From: Anopheles merus
Lineage: Eukaryota; Arthropoda; Insecta; Diptera; Culicidae
Assembly: GCF_017562075.2 (NCBI RefSeq)
Contig: NC_054083.1
Span: 44,246,269 to 44,310,268 of the forward strand
Length of the DNA stretch: 64,000 nucleotides
Direction: 5' to 3'
Shown: positions 1 to 12,507 of the stretch, one piece after another
How positions within the stretch are numbered: the first letter of the stretch is position 1
How the letters are laid out: each line of letters begins with the position of its first letter
Program-made: the position numbers and the translations under genes
The notes under the pieces: generated by a model
What the model saw: the letters and a program-made list of their open reading frames with translations, nothing else
The model's database searches: none
Told to the model about the DNA's origin: nothing

Positions 1-1162
1 AAGGACCTTAGAAAGGAGGAGTAGTGCCAAAAAAAAAACATTTGATTTGAGAAAAAAAATACGCAGATCTCAGACATTTCACACTTTAGAATGCGAATGC
101 GGTAGTAGAAAGTTATAAAATCAAAGTGAATGTGGTGTGAGCATTGCTTCATTCACCCACGAAGAGAAAAATTTGTCCAGAATTAACCTCTTGAACCGTG
201 GTAACCGCAGAAATCATCAGTAAGCTGCGCACAATTGTAATTGTCTATAAACACCAACCCCAACAGAAAAAGTTGGAAGGTAATGATAGGGGAAGAGGAG
301 GAGGCGTGTAATAACGTCTTGATTGCACCGCATTACGATTGAATCAACGACGCTACCACTTGCTCTGTTCTATCGGCACTATCCGTGCGGCAAACAAACG
401 TCCACATTGCTACCAGTTGCTTCGTTTGCCGTTCTGTGTGAAAAGAAGAACGAGATTGAGTGACCTAGCGAGCACTCAGTTTCACACGCAGTGTTTATTA
501 ATATAACAACACATTAGGAGGGGTAGTATCAACACAACGAATCTTCCGAAGAACGCTTTCAACGTTAGATCAGAGGTTTGAACCATAAAATAGCTTCGTG
601 ACGCGCACCGTTTGACAAAAGACTTAACGCTGCCACCTGCTCTATTCTATCGGAGCTCTCCTCTGGCATGAACAAGGGTACACATTTCTACTAACCTGAA
701 TTGCGTGTATTTTATTCGGGTTGATGTGTGTTTCTTTCCGTTTACAATAAAATTGTGTTACAAGACTGAGTGCCCTAAGGAGCTCTATGGAGTAGATGAT
801 TCAAATACACGGCTCGCTAAAACTGTAATCAAAATATCATAAAAAAAAAAATGTAAAAATGATCAAGGGGCACATGGTCCATGCGGGATTAGAACTCATG
901 GCTGGTATGTTGTTATGTCGTACGTTGTAAAAAACCTTCAATTTCTTTTATCAATCTTGTTTTTATGATCAGTATTCTAACCGCGATTGTACAAAGAATC
1001 AGCGAAAAACCCACAAAAAACTATGAAAAAGGTATTTGTTGGGCTGTTATCTATATTTGCAGAAATCAGGAACTGGTTTTGAGCTGAGCAACCAGTTCAA
1101 AAGAGCGTTCAGACAATCTTTCGTCAGAATTGCAATGGGGTACTACTACAATTCTAACGTCT

Positions 1163-1163
<1 letters not shown>
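1..1163. other. AT-rich non-coding stretch, left edge
   Basis: No exon with convincing splice borders or recognisable protein is seen here. If gene A continues leftwards, as its open donor at 14950 implies, this is intron or intergenic DNA of that locus. Apart from the possible SINE fragment, there are only A/T homopolymer runs. Confidence 0.5.
861..930 (-). repeat. Possible decayed tRNA-derived SINE fragment
   Basis: Read on the minus strand, this stretch has a T-arm-like core (GAGTTCTAATCCCGC) followed by GGACCATGTGCCCC. That pattern resembles the tRNA-derived SINEs common in anopheline genomes. No clear A box, tail or target duplication is visible, so this is a truncated or chance match. 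Family membership is recalled, not computed. Confidence 0.28.

Positions 1164-1254
<91 letters not shown>
1164..1254. repeat. (GA)n microsatellite, about 91 bp
   Basis: An almost uninterrupted GA dinucleotide tract of about 45 units follows a CTCGA box. Open frames through it on both strands encode only Arg-Glu or Leu-Ser alternation and are artefacts. It could bind GAGA factor, but nothing else nearby marks a promoter. Confidence 0.97.
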
Positions 1255-1255
<1 letters not shown>

Positions 1256-1638
1256 AGAGCGTAGGAATCATAATTTTTCTGCATTAGAAGAAAGACCGAG
1301 GTTTGAACATGCACAGACCATGAAAAGCTCCATACCTCTTTGAGAGGCGTAAAGCCATGACGCTGCCATGTGATGCCTGATCTGTGTAAAAAAAGCAAAG
1401 GGCAACAAAATCTTTCTAAGAACCTTAGTAGTTCGACGTCTAATAAAATGGGAAAAATGAAGACTCCATATTCCCAGGAGCGGCGACACACGTTCAGCTA
1501 ACACACCCTCCTGTCTAACGCCATCACGCTACCATTTGCCCTATTCACGTGGAGCTCGCGCCCGACGCAAACAAGCGAACACACTCCTACCGGCGTTAGA
1601 TCAGCAGGCGTGTTTCGTTCGTTCACTTTTCTGCTTAC

Positions 1639-1710
1639 CTTTCTGTTGGGGTAGAAGAATTGCGACCGCAGGACCGAGATCGGTGTTGTTGGCTGGTGAT
1701 TGATGCCCAT
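1639..1710 (-). CDS. Candidate short first coding exon (24 codons)
   Basis: A minus-strand ATG at 1710-1708 has A at -3 and G at +4. It opens 24 codons (MGINHQ...FFYPNRK) ending in phase 0 at AAAG|GTAAGC, a good donor. The peptide is not recognised. The same end phase is seen at gene A exon 14950 and at the candidate exon ending at 9714, so it could be an alternative first exon of one multi-promoter gene. A chance ATG plus donor is equally possible, because short open stretches of this kind are frequent. Confidence 0.25.
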
Positions 1711-4430
1711 GATGCTGAACAATCTTTGCGCTTTTTTTTCTCTTGCTTTCAAACTCACTCGCTATTACTGTTTTCACCTATTTGCACGCACATTGAACAC
1801 AACTGGCACTCGGTGTGAGAATAACTGTTACTAATGATAATAATAATAATAAAAATAAACCACTCTTTAGCTGTTTGTCCGGTATTTAGGCGACGGAAAA
1901 TCGATAGGAATATCCAGGATCTTTTATTGATGGGATGGTAATTGTTTCTTATCTTTCTTATTTAAAAAAGAAATGTTATGCCACTAAAACTTTCGTTTGT
2001 GTGTTGGTCGTGCCGCTCTGCTGCTTCTGCTCACTGGTTTCGATGCCGTTTTGCATTTGGTAAGTGCTGCACCGATGCACCATTTCTTACACACACACAC
2101 ACACCCTTTTATGACCACGGGACACGGCATGACAAACGCTACCTCCGGGCGTGTCCCGGGGACGTGTGGTTGTAAAAAAAAAGGGCACGGGCACAATTAT
2201 TATTAGCCTTCAGGAAGTCGGTCGCCAGATAAGCTACACCGGAGACACAGACCCGTGGAGGACGGGCGCCCTGGCGGGTAGTAGTTGTGTGTCGCCACGG
2301 CGGGTTGTGATTTTTTTTTCAAACTTGCAAACTTTGCTGCTCCCTTGCGTTAAATAAAAATTAAAACCCAAACCTGGTACGGGATTGTCTTTGGTTGAGA
2401 CACAGCAAAACAAAAGTGATAAAACAACAACACCCAACCAAACAACCGAACCGGATTCCGGAGAATGATGAAACAAATGGCAAATGTGTGGCACATCACA
2501 GCATCATCAAACAATGTATTGCCATAAAAATTCGTAATGGAAATGGTCAGTAGGTAAAAAGCCTGTCTCCCGCATATGACACAGGCAGAAATCGAAAATT
2601 CCATTCCTAATCACACATTCCCGCGCACAAAAACCGCTGATGCTGAGATGGTGGTGCGCGAACACGCCCTTCACGTGCTATTTTTCTTCTGTTTGCGTGT
2701 GCCGCTGCTCAAGTTGCCAAAACAGGCGTGTGCGTCAGAGCGATTAGAATTCACACACAAAATTGGTAGAAGAAAGAAAGCGTTCGGGAAATAAAACACA
2801 CCTAAACCAAGCTTGCATTCCTTTCCCGTCAGTTATAGCATTTTCCCATTTTCATGTGTTGTGGGCAATGGGCAAGCAAACACAGTCGCAATGCATGGAT
2901 TTGAAAACACAATTTTTGATTCGAACGCACAATCCAGCAGCCGTTGGAGTGTTTTGGTATGGGCTTGTTGTTTTTTTCCCATGCGCACTTCAGTTCCCAC
3001 GCGATGGGAGAGCGAAACAGCATCAAAACTAAACACACACTCGCGCGTTCGTTTAGCGAAACCACAGGAGGCGGTGCAGGATTTAACGTAAACATGGAAA
3101 AGTTGTTCCTCTCAAGTCTTTGCGATTCTTTTTTTCCATCTGCCAAACTGGTGAAAGTTAAAAAAAGAAGAAAAAAAACAAGTTTGTTTACAAACCACCG
3201 CGCCTGATCTAGGGCGTGAGAGTTGTTTGTGCGTGTGGACAGTTTTTATGGGTGAATGGGAATTTACATCTCCCTCCCCTTGTGGGAGGAAAATTCCGAA
3301 CATGCTCAATGCGATTTTACGAGAACGCTTAAAGTGCACAGAAGAATGTGGGGTTCAAGCATTTTATTACTCACACACCTACACCTTTTGTGGAATGTAC
3401 GCACCGGACATTCGCAGACATCGGAACAGATCGTTCTACGAATTATTAACATTATTTTCATCAATGCCATACGAGCTTTTCACTTCCAAGACCTGTGAAA
3501 GCCTGTTGCACTGGAATCACTGGGTGAGTCCTTCTCCCACTTTGAATCAATTAATTACAAACATTGAAAGCGACAGCAACGACAAAACGGTCGTAAGAGC
3601 GACGACGCTGCCGGTTGTGCAATGAACGGAAACGACACAACATTCCTGTGACGTAAGAGCCGGGGCCGGCCGGCCGTCCAGTGCGCGAAAGGCAGATAAC
3701 CCCATCAAACTGAACCGGCGGTCCGAGACAGCAGCAGCAGGAGGAGAGGAGCAAAAGCAACACGAAATATTAGTTTGTTGTCGGTAGATGGTGTTAGTGC
3801 TGCTGCTGCTGCTGTTGGCAGTGAATAAACATCGAATTTGCATCCCTTAAACTGAAACGGATCCACAGCAAGCGCCCCCACCAACACACTCGCGAGTCCT
3901 TCCAATTGACACAGGCGCGCCCCACACACTTGAGTGTGTTCCCGCCGGCTGGAAATTCCAACCATAGAAAACCAACTGGAAGGGGGACGATCATCCGCGA
4001 CGATGATCATCACCAACACATGATGAATCACACACCGATTTGCACAAACGCACACACACACACGCACACAAACCAAGGGAAAACTGTAATGTTGGGCGCC
4101 GCCACGCCTCGTGTTGGAGGGGTTGGAGGGCTGATCGCCATTATATGCCAACAAGGCGGCGACGGCACGTACAACAACACACGCGCGCATCCCAGCTTCC
4201 CACCAGCTCGGTTTTAAAGTAACAAAAACGTACACACAAACGTACAGAGTGATCACTAATAAAACAGAGGTGAAAGGAGATGCTTTCTTTTTTTAATGTG
4301 GAGAAAGGACCACCGCAGGACACAGTTTGCTCCACCAAACTGATGTGAATCCGCACTTTCACTTGCAATAATTTCACACACACACACTGAACAAGCTGAA
4401 ATGGTTTGATATGTTTGCTACTCCGCGTAC

Positions 4431-4740
4431 CTTTCTGCTTGGCTTTCGCGCGTCCGCATCGGGCGGTTCTCGGTGAGTGTCTGAGCTCGCGGCGTCGCTC
4501 GACCGCTCGTATTATCAAACCGGTGCGGGCCGGTACGCGTGAGTGTGAGCGAGCGCGTGCTCGTTTCTTCCCGTTCGCACCACCGGGAATGGGTCGCCCA
4601 TTCGCTCGTACACGTGCTCTCTCTCTCACTTTGCTGTGGGAGAGTATGAAGCCCAGCAAGAGAGACAGCGTGAGAGGCGCTCATTAGAAGTGGAACAGCG
4701 CGCGGTATACAAGCAAAAGGGCAGCAACAGCACACGTTTG
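4431..4740 (-). promoter_or_regulatory. CpG-rich patch with donor: possible 5' non-coding exon
   Basis: On the minus strand this CpG-rich block ends in AAAG|GTACGC, a plausible 5' splice site with the exon ending at 4431. All three upstream frames are open for some distance, but none starts with an ATG that looks protein-like up to the donor. If it is real it would be a 5' UTR exon with a nearby promoter. No TATA box or clear initiator is visible. Confidence 0.22.
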
Positions 4741-6888
4741 GAAAGGAACAGTGTAGTGTGCGTGTGTGCGCGCGTGTGTGTGTGTGTGGAAGTTAAGTAA
4801 AACACCACAACAAGAACCTTACTACACGTGGGCCCGGGTTGATAAGGGATTGGTCGCGAATTTTAACGATCTTTACCATTATCGTGCTAGATCAAACAAG
4901 TGTGAGGCGCTTAGGAAGCGGAAATCATATAATTTTTAATAGTGTAGGGGCAAACATCCTTTCCGTTTCCATTTTTTTTTTCGTTGGTGAGATAGAACTC
5001 CAGATCGAAAAAAGCAAGTCTTAAACAAGGTCAAGTGGTTGGACTTTGGTTCCTGTCTTCAGGAAAAGTGTTTTGAAGCGAATGAATGTTAGAAGTCAAT
5101 AGTAATACACTTTGGAAGCTTGAAACCTCCGCTTTGACCTCAGAAACCTCGAGCAGAGATCTCCAGTTTTCTCTCCCAGGTGTCTTTCGATCAGGTTTTG
5201 GATGATCGCTGCAAATCCGGATCCGGATGACTCATGATGCAGCTATTATTGAGAAACTCCAAAAATACCGCACCGGAAGGACACGATGCAGAAATAGAAT
5301 TTCTAGTAAAAGCCCTCTTATTCCAATAATATCATCTATTTGCCGAGGTGCTCCAAGCGTAGAATTACGCCAACCAGTCAGCTGTGAATGGGCATCCCTG
5401 CGACGTGCTACGTCACACTTGGCACGATCATCGCACAATCTTATCTGCTGGGACTGCTTACCTTTCCCTTATCAGCAGCTCGAGTCACACATCCATTACG
5501 TTTTGCACCAATTTATCGGTGATGTAAGCACGTTGACATTACCCTGGCCGTGGTGTGTCATACCCCTGTGGTGTGGGACGGGGGGAGGGGGGGGGGAAAT
5601 GTCCCGGCATTCCCTGGAATTGCTGCACGCCGGGTGGATCGTTCTCGTTCCCCGGTTGGGGTTGGAAGTGTGCCGAACTTTGGCCACGGTCACAGTGTTT
5701 CATGTACTCTTCCGGCCCCCGGTGGTTCACACACTCATACACGCGACTTGTGTTGTGATACAAACGCACGCGTCGGGTTAGTCATGCTTGTGGGCCAAAA
5801 GCGGCATTGTATTTTTTTGAGAGCGCACATGGACATGTTATCTGGTATTTGAATCTGCGCCTCTTTTTGGAAGATTCGTCCAAAGCGTAAAGCAAACAGC
5901 AGCCAGCAGCAGATGGAAGCTGCCGAAGCAGCAGAAGGACCTAACCTTTCGAGAGACTTCGTACAAGAAGTCAAAAGGCAACAAGTTGGTGGCAACGCGC
6001 AATACACTTCGGTAGGAGGCACGAATTCTTGAGCGATGTTTCACCTCTTGGGGTAACAAGGGGATGATCGCAAACGTGCCCCAGAGCTCAAGCCTCTAAA
6101 TTACATACCGTTGGGTAAGGTGATCAGCAGGGGAAGCAATGGTAGTAGTAGCAGTAGCAAAGAGAGAGACAGAGAGAGAGAGATAGAGATGGAAGAAGAA
6201 AACAGCATGATCAAACAAAGCGGGTTGATGATTAATTCAAAATGAATTTGGTCCACACCGGAATGTTTTGGGTGTATCGTTTTACTTCGCCAATGACACG
6301 GGGAAGGCTTTATTTTACCGTTGGTTAGGCGAAGTCCAATGGAAAGCGTAAAACTGTACTCGCACTGCCCTTCCTATGACCTTCTTTTCGTGTGCCAATA
6401 ACAAAGTTTCGACGCATTTGCAGAAGTTATTATAGCCTCATAATGTGCACAACAAACGATCACAGCAAATAATTAATCCAATTGTGTAGACAAATGCTTC
6501 AGTGGGGAACGGAACATCTTCTTGTCATTATTCAATTCTCCACTTCATACTTTTTCTTTCTCGCGCGAGATACGGTCACAAACTGTGACGCTAAATCGGT
6601 CACATCCGGTGCGAGAAACTAGATGAGCGCGTTCGGTCGCCTCAAGTGGCTCCCACACTTTTCCCACTACTACTCCTACTCCCTCCTGTTGCTGATTAAC
6701 GCCTCAAGAGGTGTGCATTAACGCATCAAGTGAGTAGCTCAAGAACAAGAAAAACAAGAAAACAAAAACCACAAGCGCCCGTTGCGTCACCGGACGTCCG
6801 GTCGGTCCGTGCGCAGTTCCGGACGCGAAATACTACTGTTACAAAGGGGACGGGCGCTTCTTGGAAACCTGCCTGTTGCTTTCACTAA

Positions 6889-6903
6889 GGGGGGGGGGGG
6901 GGG
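6889..6903 (+). repeat. Poly-G run of 15
   Basis: Fifteen consecutive G residues are followed by AGGGT. Such runs are unstable and sequence poorly, so the exact length is uncertain. Confidence 0.9.
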
Positions 6904-8940
6904 AGGGTAACACGCTGAAGGATAGATTGCACTTGATTAGTCAATTTTTGAAACAAACCCCTAGTAAAGTAGCACACTCTTAAGGTGAGGGAACGGAGTA
7001 GGCCTTGACACGCGACACCGGCGTGATTTGGCGTAAAGTTTATCGCGCACCACTGAGACATAGCGGCGAACCGGCGGGTGATTTTGAGGGTGGGTGGGGT
7101 TTTCAGGGGGGTGGTTTGGTTTGTGATGATGATACATTCATCATTATGCTTTGGTTGCACCCCATTCAAAGCAGCGAGGGCTCACCGCTTACAGCCGTTG
7201 CAACATTTACCTGGAAGCGTAAAATGAAGCATTTGTGATTGTGTTTCGTTTCTTTTATTGTGGCGGAAATCAAGGTTACAATATTTGCAAGAAGATTATG
7301 AGCAATCTTCCATTACAGAGCTAATTCCTTTGTTCCATTGAAAATGTGTTGCACAAAATTATGTGCTAGATGCTACGAATTAGAATTAAGATCATTTCAG
7401 GCATTAAAAAGGCAATTTGGCAATCATTTCTTCACTTGTATCCACATCAAGAACAACACCGTCTAAAAGCCTTTTAAGCCTTTTAAATCAAAAAAGAATT
7501 ATAACAGAACCAATAACCCAATAGGAATATAGACTTATTTTCATACGATTTTCTCAATCAGAAAGCTCAGAATCATGGATGCAGTTCGGAAAGCTTATTG
7601 CGCTTTAAATCTCAGCCTTGTGCCACCATGAGCTGGCACATGCACCTATGACCTGGCACAAAATAAAGCAATTCAATCGACCATAAAACCAACTACTTTA
7701 GCATCTCCACCACCCACAGTTCCAATATCTGGCAATTCCAATATCGATTATTTCTTTGCGGGATACTACTTTTGTATAATTTCACCATTTTTACCAATCC
7801 CCGTAGACGTGTGTCGCTGGTTCGTTGGTACACTAAACGCACCATCCGGAGCCACCCACAGTCACCAGATGGGGGGATGTGCTATAAAAACCATCTCTTT
7901 ACAGCCACACACCTCTTCCGTGTCCGAAAGTCTCGCGAAAGTGCGATTCATTCATGAAAAAAAAAAATAACCCGGCCGTTTCTCACACGCTGAAGTTGAA
8001 TTCAAAACACAGCATGAATCATCGCTTTTTGCAGTCCGGATAAAAGTTTGGTTTCTTCATTCAAAAATCGCTCGCTTCGCAGTTGATTAATTGCTACAGT
8101 TGGATGCGATTGGATGGCGAATTGTACAAACTTTCAGTAGCTTCGCAGTCTCCATACAAACACCAGGTCAGTCATATGAGCCGGATATAGTGGAGGATTG
8201 GAGTTGGCGGCACTGACCAAAGTGCCACACCATGTTTCGTTTAAGTTTTCGGAACCACCCGAAACTACGTAAAAGGTGTGTGATGATAGTTTTGTGCTCA
8301 TGTCTTTCTTCTCGTCTCTCTGTGTAACACCACACGTGGCTACACGGAGGCAATTAATCTGTCACGATATGGCGTGGCGACCGGAAAATAGCGTCGTGGA
8401 CTTGTTGGAAGCCGTATCTCCAAAATTGGCAACCTGTTCGGCAGCCGGTTTGGTGTTTCTTCTTTTTTTTTTTTTTGGAGTACGCGGTCAAAGTGAGCGA
8501 TGTACAGACGTCATCAATTACTTTCGCTCGACACGTTGAGACACGTTTGGTGGAAACTAGTTTATCGCTGAATTTGGGGCGACTCAAATACCGTTGACAG
8601 GGTGCAAATTGGAGATATTGAATGGTAAATGGCAACGATTAATATAGGGGATATACGAGATAGGATATGTATATTTTACGCGGTTGAATATCATACATTA
8701 TTCACCAGTGCTCCAAAATTCCAAATCATCTTCTAGCACAAAACAATGAAGCAAATTGAAAGTATTTTTCATATAAACCATGGTCCAAAACTGTGCAAGA
8801 GCTCTACACTTTAGCTGGTATTCCCCAGGTCCCCAAAAAACAACAACGCACAAACTGCACACAGTTGTTGTATCTCCCATTGGATGGATCATTGGTTCAA
8901 CGTTCTTCGTAAGCTGGGGATTTCCCAGCCTTCGTTTCTC

Positions 8941-8944
<4 letters not shown>

Positions 8945-8989
<45 letters not shown>
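8945..8989. repeat. (TC)n microsatellite
   Basis: About 22 TC units. Frames through it read Ser-Leu alternation and are artefacts. Confidence 0.96.
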
Positions 8990-8991
<2 letters not shown>

Positions 8992-9713
8992 TTGTCTTCA
9001 ATTGTCACAGATCCTGCGCTGCAAATGGGGAGTACGATCGACGCAACAGAGCTGCCTGATGAATACAAACGAGCTTCTGCAACTCCACCACCGATCGTGT
9101 AGTAACGCTCTGCGTGCAGTATAAAAATAGAATAACTAGATAAAACGGCCTCCCTTGTTGGGGAGTGGGCGCGAGCCGCGGTATTTCCCGATCGTGTTAT
9201 GAATAATCGTCCAGACAGACGTCAAAGCACTCCGAGAGGGGTGACGCTGGAACAAATAAGGGCGGCAGAATCAACATAAACGAGCACACTGACTAGTACC
9301 TTCTTCTATTGACTTGTGGGGTGTTGGCATGTGCATTTTCTGGGCTGCTGATAGTGATAAAAAAACACACACAGCTCCCAGTGACAATAAACGAACACCA
9401 AACAATCGAATCAGTCACCATGGGTATGGGCGTTCTCGAGAGAAAGAGAGAGAGAGAGCGGTGATTGATGATGATTGAAATACATTTTACTGTGGGAATG
9501 ATGAGGCGGGCGAGATAGGCATGCATGATAAAGGCAGCTGGCAGCCCAATTCCTGAATGAGTCGGTACATTCCTGGAGGTATGACATGTAAATTCAAGAA
9601 GTTTCCTTCCAATCTCCTTCCCGTAGCTAAAAGATGCAAGAAATTGATGCTTCAACCCAGCGACGCTGTGCGACGAACCCGTCTTCAACCCAAAGAAAAC
9701 CACTACCACCTAC

Positions 9714-9821
9714 CTTCCTTGGCAGCGTCATCCGTGGGACATCGCGAAACGCACCCTCGGATGCACGGCGCAGCTTGAACCGATTCACCAAACCACCAGC
9801 GCCACAGCCACCACCCTCCAT
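9714..9821 (-). CDS. Candidate first coding exon (36 codons) ending in a donor
   Basis: A minus-strand ATG at 9821-9819 opens 36 codons with a plausible coding composition: a Gly-rich start, then a basic NRFKLRRASEGAF segment containing an RRxS kinase or 14-3-3 type site, ending PRMTLPRK. The exon stops in phase 0 at CCAAGGAAG|GTAGGT. It could be an alternative N-terminus of gene A or of another leftward gene. Against it, a longer plus-strand frame overlaps and no homologue is recognised. Confidence 0.33.
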
Positions 9822-12374
9822 GTTCGGTGCATTCACAACAAACAAACAAAATCACACAAACACACGCGCACGTGAACACGGTTTTAGAGGTGGTGGTGAT
9901 GGTAGGTTGGTTGGTTGGTTGAGCAGTTGCCGTAACCGTTCAAGGTTAGTGCCGCCTCTCGGGATGTGTATCTCCGGAACCTTGGCCAAGCGGTCGGACT
10001 CTACTGTGTTTGTGTTTACTTTTGCAGCACGCGGGGAGACCACAACGAACACTACGATCTACGTCTGGAGAGTGCGCGACGCGTTGTGTAATAATTCGCC
10101 CTCTGTAATTGTGGTATTGAACTCGCCCGTACACTTTACACACCGGTCGCAGACGCACCCAGAGGATGTACCGAATTACTAATTGGAATAATGAGAAGTG
10201 TAGTCCCGCCAATAAAAAAAAGATGGCGCCTTTTGGAAACAGTACACACTGTGGACACTGAGAAGCACTTCTGGACACGTTCGAGACAACAATCACAGTG
10301 AACTAGATTGCAGTGCTGCCGGGGGGTGCATCTCTCCATTCTTCATATCTCGCGTCGAAGTAATTATCCCCTCCACTGTACACTCCGCAACACAGAATGA
10401 CAGCTGATAGACGATAAACGTCAAAACAATGAAGCAGATAACTGTGTGCCTCTCGCTCTCTCTCTGTGTTTGTTTTTGGTACTGCTACCGGTTTTTACTT
10501 CTGTATTCCTCACGGTAATGTAGCGAAGCTCGCGCCGCGTGGTCTTCCGTCGGGACGCTCAAGTGGTACTGTTGGGTACCGTCGGCAGCACTTGGATCCT
10601 TTCCCCTTTTCAGAAACTTAATATTTTTTTGCGGTTCACTCCCACGGTTTGTGCGAGCAATGCGAGCAGACCATCGTTTTGGGGATGCAGCTGCTACTCC
10701 GTCCCATGCCATACCCACCAACAGTGCAGTGGGTTTTAACGTAACAAAGAAGTAAACCGTACAAGACGAGCGTGAACATGGAGTGAGAAAAAGACTCTGC
10801 CCATCCCCAGGACTTCCAGCCCCATACCGTTTCCAACCAGTCCAGACGCGTACGGGTAATAAAGCTTTTTTTCTTCTTCTTCTGCTTATTATTTAGCACC
10901 ACCAAAACTGCCGACTCCCCTGCTGTCGGAGAGGACCTGGTGACGAGGGGTTCAGAACGGTTGGTTTCGGTCCCCAGACCTGGGAAGTGAGCACAAACTT
11001 TCACACCGGTTTACCGTAAAAGGGTATCATCCCCAGACACCGGGATATTCGCAATTGGAAGAATGAGGTTCGGTTTTGTGTACCAGTTGTGTCCGCTACT
11101 TTAGCTGCCGGACGGTTGGAAATGCTTGATAATGCTGCTCCTTTTATGGTACAATGTATTTTAGCGAGTTCCAATTGAAGAATCAATACGGTGTCTTCAG
11201 CAGCTTTCATTATAAGGAACAGGAACTGTGTGAAGTTCAGCGAAGCCAACTTGGAGCCAGAATGGTGTAGCTTGTGTTAAAGTAGGTTTATTTATGGCCT
11301 ACTTTGACCGAGACTGACATACATCTTGGGTTCGAATCTCGTTCTCGCAAAGCCTTCAAGGTCCTAAGACTAGTAATTCTGCTACAGGGGAGAGGTCCCA
11401 TCTTTCTGCAACACTTTGAAGCATCAACATCGAGAAGAAGTCGTCTACCTTTAGAGATTTTCTGCACAGAGATACTCTTCTACCGAAATACTTCCATCGA
11501 GAAAACTATAAAGAACATGGCCATTCTTGCTTCAGCACCTCCCAATGCCCCATCCCCTCCTGGTGGCCGTGTAATATACCCATTTGTACCCAGCAGGGAG
11601 GAGGTACGCGGCAAGATAATCAATCGCCATAGCAGCTAATATACAGTTGCCAGTTTCGCCATCGGTATAGAGCGCCGATATTTGCCAATAATAATTTTCA
11701 ACCTTCTTCTTGCTTCTTGCTGGAAGAACTCCAACCGATCGCACGTACTTCAAGTACTTCAAAAACTCGCGTAGGCGTTAGGTGCGAGATGGGGGACAGA
11801 GGGAAGGGCCACAGTTACAACGCACCCGCCACACCAGTACGGGCCACCAGTGTCTCTCTCTCTCTGTCACGTTGCTCGAGTGCGGCTGGCAATACGGTCT
11901 GTAAATAGCCGGCCCGACGAGAGCCAGAGGCGCCAGCCCCTTTGATCGGGGGTGTACTTGTTATGGCTTTATTGCGGGGGGACTCTGTCTCAGCTGCATC
12001 ACAGACACACCAGACCAGACCTAAAGTTGAACAATATTGCGGTTTCTCACAACCGTGTGGCTGTCTATTAACCATCAACAGCGCGGGCAAGACACATTAA
12101 GCGCTGCAGCATGATTAAAGTACATTTGGTCGAAAATAGGACCCAAGTTAACCTTAGGTGCGATAGGCTAAACAAGGAGAGAAACTGGTGGATTGAAAGG
12201 ATTACGATGGATTGTCTTCAATATATTTTTATCGCTCGCTCCCTTCCTTTCTGTCCCATTTTAAAGCGGGGGACTGGGAGGTCTGTCAATCAAACACCCA
12301 CTCGAAGCAGGGTGGTTGGGTGGCAGGTGAAGAGGGCTCAATAATAATGAACCGACCCGACGGAAGGGGCTTAC
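9822..12374. other. Non-coding interval
   Basis: No defensible exon is seen. A B-box-like GGGTTCGAATCTCG at 11328 lacks a properly spaced A box. Short open frames on both strands show no coding logic. Confidence 0.5.
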
Positions 12375-12507
12375 CAACTTCATCAAACACCCAACACTGC
12401 ATTGCAAACTGCACAGTTGCAGTTGCCTGACGACTTCCCCTTCTGGTGCCTCGGGACGCACCACGGCAAGGGTCATCCAAGGGAAGTGGAGAGGGAGGCG
12501 GTGGCAT
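12375..12507 (-). CDS. Candidate first coding exon (44 codons plus 1 nt)
   Basis: A minus-strand ATG at 12507-12505, with A at -3, opens MPPPPSPLPLDD and continues through an Arg-rich stretch to WVFDEV. It ends in phase 1 at GTTG|GTAAGC. A second frame starting further in (MTLAVV) reaches the same donor in phase 0, which matches the other candidates better. The peptide is not recognised. This is weak evidence for an alternative first exon of a leftward gene. Confidence 0.22.

Larger units (their letters stand above)
1711..9713. other. Non-coding interval with promoter-like GC-rich patches
   Basis: I see no exon here that I can defend. Contents include a CpG-rich patch at about 4400-4740, a G-run region at 5580-5596 with several overlapping open frames, a second GC-rich patch at about 6560-6860, a 15-G run at 6889-6903, GA-rich tracts near 6158-6190 and a TC microsatellite at 8945-8989. 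The region is most simply intron or intergenic DNA. Confidence 0.5.

Noticed and set aside
1066..1491. 141-codon minus-strand frame spanning the GA microsatellite
   Set aside because: The central third is Ser-Leu repeat, and the flanks have no splice sites or homology.
3227..3625. 132-codon plus-strand frame
   Set aside because: No similarity recognised, no splice or promoter evidence, and other frames open in parallel.
5227..5781. 184-codon plus-strand frame and a Pro/Gln/Gly-rich minus-strand frame at 5539-5769
   Set aside because: Several frames are open at once in a G-rich stretch. The minus-strand peptide looks protein-like but has no usable acceptor, and its only donor, AGG|GTAATG, is weak.
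11295..11341. B-box-like GGGTTCGAATCTCG on the plus strand
   Set aside because: The only A-box-like sequence upstream is too close (about 15 nt) and a poor match. No arms pair, so there is no tRNA and too little for a SINE call.
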